In this document: piece after piece, positions 10,601 to 19,600 of the stretch
Numbering within the stretch: the first letter of the stretch is position 1
Layout: each line of letters starts with the position of its first letter
DNA from: Siphonodentalium dalli
Lineage: Eukaryota > Mollusca > Scaphopoda > Gadilida > Siphonodentaliidae
Length of the DNA: 64,000 nt
Assembly (NCBI GenBank): GCA_032622095.1
Contig: CP136061.1
Span: 218,022,373 to 218,086,372 of the forward strand
Reading direction: 5' to 3'
Notes under the pieces: model-generated
Seen by the model: only the letters and a program-made list of their open reading frames with translations
What the model was told of the DNA's origin: nothing
Databases searched by the model: none
Made by a program: the position numbers and the translations under genes

Positions 10601-13600
10601 AAGAACATAGCTTTTCTGTGAGTCGTTCTTCCTGTGTGTATCTTGGGCCCGCCAAATGTTATTGTGCAGGTCATTGTTAAATTCAGGGCTCGACAGAAGC
10701 TAGGCAACAAGCCATATTTCCGACTAAATCCTGAAAAGTTACCCATAATTCTGCTGTGGTTAAAGGCACGTGCGGCCTTAATTGTCGAAAATATTCATAT
10801 TTGTTCCAAACACCGTAAACAGAAAAACATTAAAACGCATACAGTTCCGTTCATATATACCATGACCATCGCGTAAACAGCATGTTATCATAAAGACCTA
10901 CTATATTTTACCTAAGCAAGAGCCTGATTGTGTTACAGAAGACAGCACAATGCTACTGGCTAATCACACACAAATGGCATAAACGCTCTTTATTAGTTCC
11001 ATATCAGGTATTCACCAACAAAGAACGCTCTTTATGTTTACCATCATAATATAAACAAACACCAGAAAAGTAACTTTTTATGCTCTTGTTTACATAACAA
11101 TGGTCAAACATGTGACCATAACATACTGTTTATGCGATATTTCTTATTTGTATACGTACAAAGTATATCTACATTTTGATGTTCTTTCTGTTTGTGGCGG
11201 TTTTTGACGGGTGGATATATTTTCACAGGATAACCACCGCCAAGGCCAACCGTGTCTTTAAGAAGTCGATTACTTAGAGCATTACTGTATATGGACAATC
11301 GCGTAAATGTAGATGGAATCCTACCAACGGTACGGTATTACCTGGTTATGGATTGAAAGCCACAATGTTTTTCGATTCTTTTTAAGATGAGGTGACCATT
11401 TTTCACCATTGTAGGAAATCTCAGTTCCCCAAGCTAGGAATCCAATAGAGAAGATGCAACTATTTTTTTACATTTAAAGTGGACATCGTTTCTTAAAGGC
11501 CCACTTAATTTTCGAGTCACCGATTATTTATTATGCCTTGATATATGGTTTTAATAACAATCTATGCCATAAAATATGTTTAAAATACTATAGTTCATCG
11601 CCATTATGAACGTCTGTGTCTCAGAAGGTGCACATAGAGTATTACAAAATAGCTGAGATCATAAAATCTTTTTCCCCGTTATGACTCCCAGAATGCAACA
11701 TAATTCAAATTATAGTTTATTTTCAATGGAAGGGGAATAACTCTGTATCTAAATATATATAGTTCCATCGAAAATAATAGACTTTGTGTAGAAACTTCAG
11801 CACAGAACAGACGTCGGGTACTCAACCAAACAAACATGTTCACAGTTATTACATCGCATAAGTTGGAGCTTCCTCTTACAAATGGTATATAATATAGAAT
11901 ATGTTTGGTATAATGTGATCGGGGGTTCGAAAATTAAGTGGGCCTTTATCTATAGCTGTTGAATTTCATATCTCAGAAATAGGCGACACATATTTTTCAA
12001 CAGAAAACAAATATTACTAAAATCGTCATAAAAATCACAAAACCATAAAGATAACTTAGTGATCTATAGTACACACATTGGTGTATTAGTTCAACTAGAT
12101 TCACGTTGTTCAAGAAAATTAATATTCTTTTGAACACCAGAAAGAGTCAATTTGATTTAATAGATCAAAATTTTTTGAAATTGATTAGTATCTTTTCCCC
12201 CGCAAAAAATAAACCAAATACGTGTACTGGATAAATGCTCTTTCCACAAGTTTGGGGTTTTGGTTTCAATTATGGAAGATTAAGTTTCTGAAAAATATTT
12301 CATGACCGTCAATTTTGAAATGACCACATCTGTGCTACCCTAATGTACAAAATTAATGTTCTATATCCATCGATTTTACTATCAAAACTCACATGGCCCT
12401 CATTTAGCTTAGTTGTTAAGGTAAATCGTGCGCGTATCAAGCTATTATAAGACATCTGGCAACAGCTATATGGTTCTAATCCCGACAATGTTTGATTGGT
12501 GCTAGACGCAATGAGTATGCGGTTTCTGGCATCTATCGAAAGTTTGTCATTTGATTAAAGGCCCACTTAATTTTCAAACCCCCAGATTACTTTATATAAA
12601 ACATATGCCATATTATATACCATTTGAAAGAGGAAGCTCCAAAACATTGTATTATCAACTTATCCGGTGTAATAAACTGTGGACATGTTGTTTTTTGTTG
12701 AGTTGCCAACGCGTTTTGTCACCAAGATTGAAGTAAAAATCAGTATTATTTTCAATGCAGGGCGGAATAACTCTGTATATTAAAGATAGAATTCTTCCTA
12801 TTTCATTGAAAATGTTTGAATTATGTTGCATTCTGGGTGCCAGAAGGGGGAAATCTTAAGCATTTTTATATTTCTGTTGGCAACTTTATGAGACACAGAT
12901 GTTTCAAATAGTGATGAACTATAGTATTTTAATTATATTTTATGGCATAGATTGTTATTAAAACCGTATATCAAGTCACTATAAAACAAATAATCGGCGA
13001 CTCGAAAATTAAGTGGGCCTTTAACGTGAGTTGGTGATTTATAACTGATAGTATGCGGCCGTACTTCGGTTCCAAATAAGCATATGGCGCGGATTAAGAT
13101 TACACGGTGGACTGTTCTGTTCAAATTAATAAAAATATGGTGCGGAATAACAGTACAGGATGACAATTTCCTATGTGGAGGCCAGTCAGTCTGCTCGCTA
13201 TACATGCAATCATATATTGCTTCAACTGAAATATATGAAGTGTATATGTCCATGATCTATACTTTTTGAAAATTGAGAACATTTCAGAGTAAGCAACACT
13301 ATCAATTTGTATGATAAATCACAAGGGGGAGAAAGCTCGAAATGCATTTGGATGAGATTCAGAACATGGTATAGGAGTTACCAATCATATTTCCAGCAAC
13401 ATGCCTGACTTGAGTTATGACTCAAGAAATTCTGGTAGGTCTGAATCGAAGTATAGATGGTCTGGTGCTCACAATTTTGAAATAAACATACTTTCCCACA
13501 TAAGCGCCATATCGTGTGGCAAAATTTCAAAAATTAATAAACATACGGGTATTGTTATTTTGACCACAATAGTATATTTGGAAAGCGACATAGAACTAAC

Positions 13601-16600
13601 CAACAAGTTGTGAAAAGCACACCATCTATCATATTCCTCATAGATTCTCAAAATCTTTTTTCTCAGTCACAATATATTTCATTGTGTCTTATTATGAAAT
13701 ATCCTTTCTTTTGATGTTTAATTCGAGAGTATCAAACGAAGGGAAGTGGATATATCGTATCGAATACTAGCAAACCTACCGACAAAAAGTGGTCGTCAGT
13801 TTCCTTGTCCGGTAAGTAGTGCACGATTATACACGGATACCAATTATATTATTAGATCACAATTGCCGAACTTGCGAATTCCCCGTGGGATATGTCGACT
13901 CGCTTAAATAGACATCGTCAAATTATGTATCAAACGAAAGAAAATGTTATACCCTATGACATACACTGGGGTATAATTACAACTATACTTTCGCTCTCGC
14001 TTAAATACGTGCATTTGATTGGTCAATGCCCTTAGATAGGGCATACGCTTGGTAGCGACAAACTCTATCAGCGGAGGGAAATGTCGTTTCCCGCGTCACA
14101 ACGCGCAGTGATACTTTAAGAAATTGGGCGAAATGCACCAACGGTCGCCCCGCATCATGACGCCATTTCCTAAAAGCGTCCATAGTTACCATACCGTGAA
14201 AATAAAATTAACGAATTAGACAGATCAGTGAAACTATGAAATGCGACAATTTAGTTGGGGATGAAGGAATGTTTTACATAACTATTCCACCATTAGTATT
14301 AGCATTTATTCAATTTCGTGCCAATACTAATATGACATGACAGTGGTCATGAGAGCATACTAGAATGCACCTTTGTAGCGATTGTTTACTTTTCGAGTTT
14401 GTCACCGGAGACCGCAAATTCGGTGGGGAAGTTTGGGAACATAGTGCACCGCTTCGGAATTGCTATCGAATCGGATTGTTTTTATGACAATAGATGTTCT
14501 AGAATCGTTTTAAATAAGTGAAATTTACACCAGCAAGTACAGTTTAACAGTTTATGGGTGTGGTGTCTTGCTTTAGTATAGTTGGAAAGATGGAAACAGA
14601 GATCGAGTTCTGTGTGTTCATCTCGAACTTCCGGTCAATCGCCCAATTTATTCTCGACCTAATTTTCCGTTAAAAGGCAACTGAAGACCAGACATAAGTA
14701 TCACTTGATAAGTTTGACTATTTTAGTGTTTTAATATAGGTTCTTTTAAAAAAAAACTAGTTTAATGATCCAACTAATATGCCGATTGTCGTAATTATAA
14801 GCAATCAACGTCGTTTTCGATGCATCTGTATGCACTCAGTATGTAATTCGGCATCAGATACTTCTATACGCCGACAGATGCATCGAAAACGACGTTGGTT
14901 GCATAATATTTTGTCTGTGTTGACAATTATTTTAGAACTATTGAAGATATTAGGCGGACAGGGAGACTGGCGACCCTTTTTACTCCCAAATTTCCAGTAG
15001 ATATTGCAAGTTTTCGGTACGATGTCTCGGCTTCCCTTCGTTTGATATTATGGAATTATACATAAAAAGAAAGGAAATTTCATGGTCACTCAATATGATA
15101 CACTAAAATATATTGTGACTGATTTGATTGAAATTCTATCAGTAATATGATAGATGGTGTGATTTTCCCAAAATACGACTTGTGAACCTTGTCACTGGTA
15201 TAGTATATATTGGTATATCTGCTATTTTCCCCAAGAGCCTGTGCTTTTAAATATGTCCTAGTATGCACAAGTAACACTAATAATAATCAGCTGGCACAAC
15301 TTGAGTTGCAGCTATTCCATGCAGCTATAGTTTGCAATCTAGACATACTAAATAGGGATTTTGAATGACCTAAAATATTTGATTAAAATATAAATCCTTT
15401 TAAATTTGATGATACACATACAATACAAATACTTTTTCCAGTTGATGGATTTGATTACAATTACTAATTATGTGACAAACGGAACACTTATCATGCCCAT
15501 TTGAGCGAAATTGCAGCAGGCAGGAATGGACTCAAGGGACAGGGGACCTCACTTGAGTCTGATCATAACCACATACTAACCATGGGAATAGCAGCATGTG
15601 TGTGAACTGGTCCGAACAAGAGTTCAAATGCGATGAGCGGTAAAGTCTTATCCGTTCAGACATGAAGCCAGAACTTGTCTTTTTAAACGATACTTCGAAT
15701 TAGTATGAATCAAATGTGTCATCTTAGGTAAGACAGCGGTTAATGTGTATTCATGTCGATTGCAATTCAACCTTCAACCGACTATAAGACTCTGCGTAAT
15801 TATATTATAGTAACCTGACCACACATGATCTCTCTTCAAATCGAATATTTGTTTGCCAGGAGACGGGTCGCCGATGACGTTCTGGGATCTCAGTGGTTGG
15901 ACCAAAATACCTCAAAACGCTGGACTTCAAAAACCGATGTACACAACCGGACATCTCATACGACACGTCATTCCAGAATGTAAAATGATCGTCATGCTGC
16001 GGAATCCAACAGAAAGGTACGTTAAATAGAAAACAGTTAAAGGTCCACTTAATTTTTCGAGTCCCCGATTATTTTTGTTATAGTGACTTGATATACGATT
16101 TTAATAACAATATGAATCTATGCCATAACATATGATTAAAATACTATACTTCATCACTATTTGAAACATCTGTGTCTCAGAAGATGCCCACAAAGAAATA
16201 GAAAACTGCTGAAATCATAGAATGACTTACTCCCTTTGGTACCCATAATGCAACATAATTCAAACTTGTTCAATGGAAGGGGGAGAACTCTATCTTTAAT
16301 ATATAGAGTTATTCCCCCTGCATTGAAAATAATACCGATGTTTACTTCAATCTTGATGACAAAACTCGTTGGCAACTCAACAGAAGCAACATGTCCACAG
16401 TTTATTACACCGGATAAGTTGATAATACAATGTTTTGGAGCTTCCTCTTTCAAATGGTATATAATATGGCATATATTTTATACAATGTAATCTGGGGGTT
16501 TGAAAATTAAGTGGGCCTTTACAGTTTGCACTGAAGGTAAATGAGTTTGATCTGATCTGATGAACATCAAGACAATGATCTTTGACTAGTAACCAAGGAA

Positions 16601-19600
16601 AGTGACGTGTTCACATGAGAGTGTTTCACTCCTACACTTTTCAACATTTGGCACGAAACATGTTGATTTCAGACGAACGAAAATTAATATATCCTTTTAG
16701 TTAAGCTCAAATGGTCCAACCTTATGCAATGAGTTCGACACTTTCCAACAGCTGAAAACCTTTAGGTATCAATTGAAAAACAGCGACAGCTTTGGTGCAA
16801 ATGAAATTTCCCAGAGCTGGGAGTTTCGGTCTGGTTTACCCTTTGTTTACTAAATGGATCCCCCACCCTCTATAAGAGTATATATGGGAATGGTCTATTA
16901 TTAATTTGGATGGGTGCAGGAAATATGAGCAAACGACAGATAGACCAAAATATAATACAAGTGCAGAAGATTGTCATATTCTTTGATGGGGAAATGTTTA
17001 GATAATAAATTCAACACACAGCCCGTTTGTTGAACTTATTATCTGAATATTTCCTACTGGACAACTACTCGTCAATGAGTATTTAGTAAAGAAATTGTTA
17101 ATGGGTTGATGAAGCTGGAAAGTCTGAATTCGATCCCTAACAAAGGCCTTCGGTATACATTTCCTGACCAGGCATAGCCATGGCAACCGCGACACATTCC
17201 TATATTTTCGATGTACATGTATCACTGACCGTATGGTTGGGTTGGTTAATACTCGGCATCTCGTTTAACTAGTCGGTTGGTGATCGACTAATCAATCGAA
17301 CGACCAAACTGGTGGGCGGAGATGTTGATTTGTCCGTTCACTCCTTGGTTGAACAATTTTTCCATTGATTACCGATTGATCTTATATATGCAGTGACAGG
17401 ACAAAAATGCACACAAAAAACCCGCTGGACATCAATATGCGATATATACAACAGGTCATCTCATACAATTAATTCCAACATGCAAACCTATCGTCATCCA
17501 ACAGAAGGTTCAGTTAAAATTTGCAATTGTTTAATGAAGATCAATTAGTAAATGGACGACGAACATCAAGACAATGACCAGTATAACCAAGCCCATATGG
17601 CCGTACATGGCGTTAGGGATGGGGGCATCACGCCCCGGTTTTGGTCAAAATGTTAAAGAGTGGGCAATTTCACACAAGAAGCAATAATAATTGGAATTTT
17701 CCAAAAACTAAACTTATCTGAAATTGGGCCAATATTTAGAATGGAATATGTTGATTTTAGACAAAAAATATTTTCCCACACTCAGTCAAACTGGAATGGC
17801 TATCAGCTCGAAATATTTCCAAACAATGAGAGTGATAGGTTCATAATTGCCCTGCAGTTGAAAAGCTTGTTGTGTCAGCGAAAACAGTTCAACCCATATG
17901 GGTATAACGTTGATCATTTCGGTCTGGTATAATGGGTGGATAAGTTGAACATTCCAAGTTGGACATCACAAGCAAAGGCATTATATACTCCCTAACCATA
18001 CTGATTAATTGGTGTTACTTTAATTGATTAGCCGGTTGATGACGAGCGTATTAATCCGTGCTATATAAATTTATTTACATGTAGTATAATGCTATAACGC
18101 AATTTATATAAGATCGCGATCATACAGCATACTAATTATGGGATACTGATACCCACACCAGCTAGAATTTTTATTTTCTACGTACTTGAGGAAACGTGAC
18201 ATATCGTAAACTAACATCGAACATTTTCGCAATCACCATCAGAAATATTCTGAATGTTAACTTGTCATTGTACGTGGTGTAACGTCATATCACTCCACTC
18301 CCTTGTCTTTTTTCAGGACCTACTCTGATTATCAATTCTTAGGGACGCTAAATATAAACCAATATCGCACAAGTGCTCATGATTTCCATCTATGGGTTAT
18401 GCAATCCATATCCTCTTTCGATAACTGTGTAGCGGCGATGGGAAATAGTTCGTGCATAATGAATAGGAATTTTACCATATCTCTCCCGGTAAGTTGAAGT
18501 TATTGCTATTTTCTCCTTTTTAAAATAACTGATAGACAAGACATTTTCTGCCACTTTGTCCCACTTGGTGGAGGGCAGATATATGCCCGCGTCAATTAAG
18601 TATTCACTTCGTGCCAACGTTTTTAATGTTATGATTATATGAATTAGGTGAAGTTTGGTTCCCTTTCTATGGGGTCGAACGAATGAAAATTTACCTAGTA
18701 TTGTTTTATTCGAAATCGGCTTATTCTTAGTGGATACTATTTGGCATATAGTATTTATTTTGTTCTATTGTCTGATAATAACGTATGTCATATTTTGAAG
18801 ATCACTTTTAGGCTAAGATCGAGGAAAATATAAGTTGCTGCTATTGATTTTAAGTTTTTCACTGATTAATTCATCATCGAAATTCGAAGTTGCTTTACAC
18901 AATTTTCAGCCACCGAAATAACAAACTAAGATATACTATGTTTCCCACTACAGGTTAGAATACATATCAGTATGTACTCGACGATAATGAGAGAATGGCT
19001 TCGAGCGTACAAGCGACACCGGATAATGGTGATAAAGACCGAGGAATACTCAGACGATATAAGGGGTACCCTCCACGACGTCACAGATTTCATGGATTTA
19101 GGTAAAATTAAAATATAGGTCACATGTGGAGTGGATCGAGGTCAACGTAAAACATATAACATGACGTCACAGGTTTCGTGAATTTAGGTACATGTAAATT
19201 AAAAGATATAAGGGGTACCATCCATTTACATGTTTGCAGATTGCATGGCTTTACATACAATTAAAAGGTTGCAAGGCCATCGCTATCTTGCTGTAGACAA
19301 ACTTTAATATGCAATATGAACGTCGTGTGAGAAGAGTCAGATACCGAACGACATTATATTTTTGCGAACTTAAAGGTACTCAATCCGACTCCATGGTCCC
19401 CATATAATCAGATTCCAACAACAACATTTTTTTAAATGCCGCTCAGTTATCATAATCGATTCATTGCCCAAAAATAATGCTAACCACTGTCAACTATAGT
19501 ATAAAATTGCCCGAAACGTGTTATTTATCAACCTGTTGTTCGACGAAATTTGGCCTTATTATCAACAGAAAGCCTCTTGATTTTAGAGTTATCTTCATCC

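Noticed and set aside
17660-17932. 90-codon + strand frame in intron 4
   Set aside because: It has no splice-compatible link to the sulfotransferase frame and no recognised domain.
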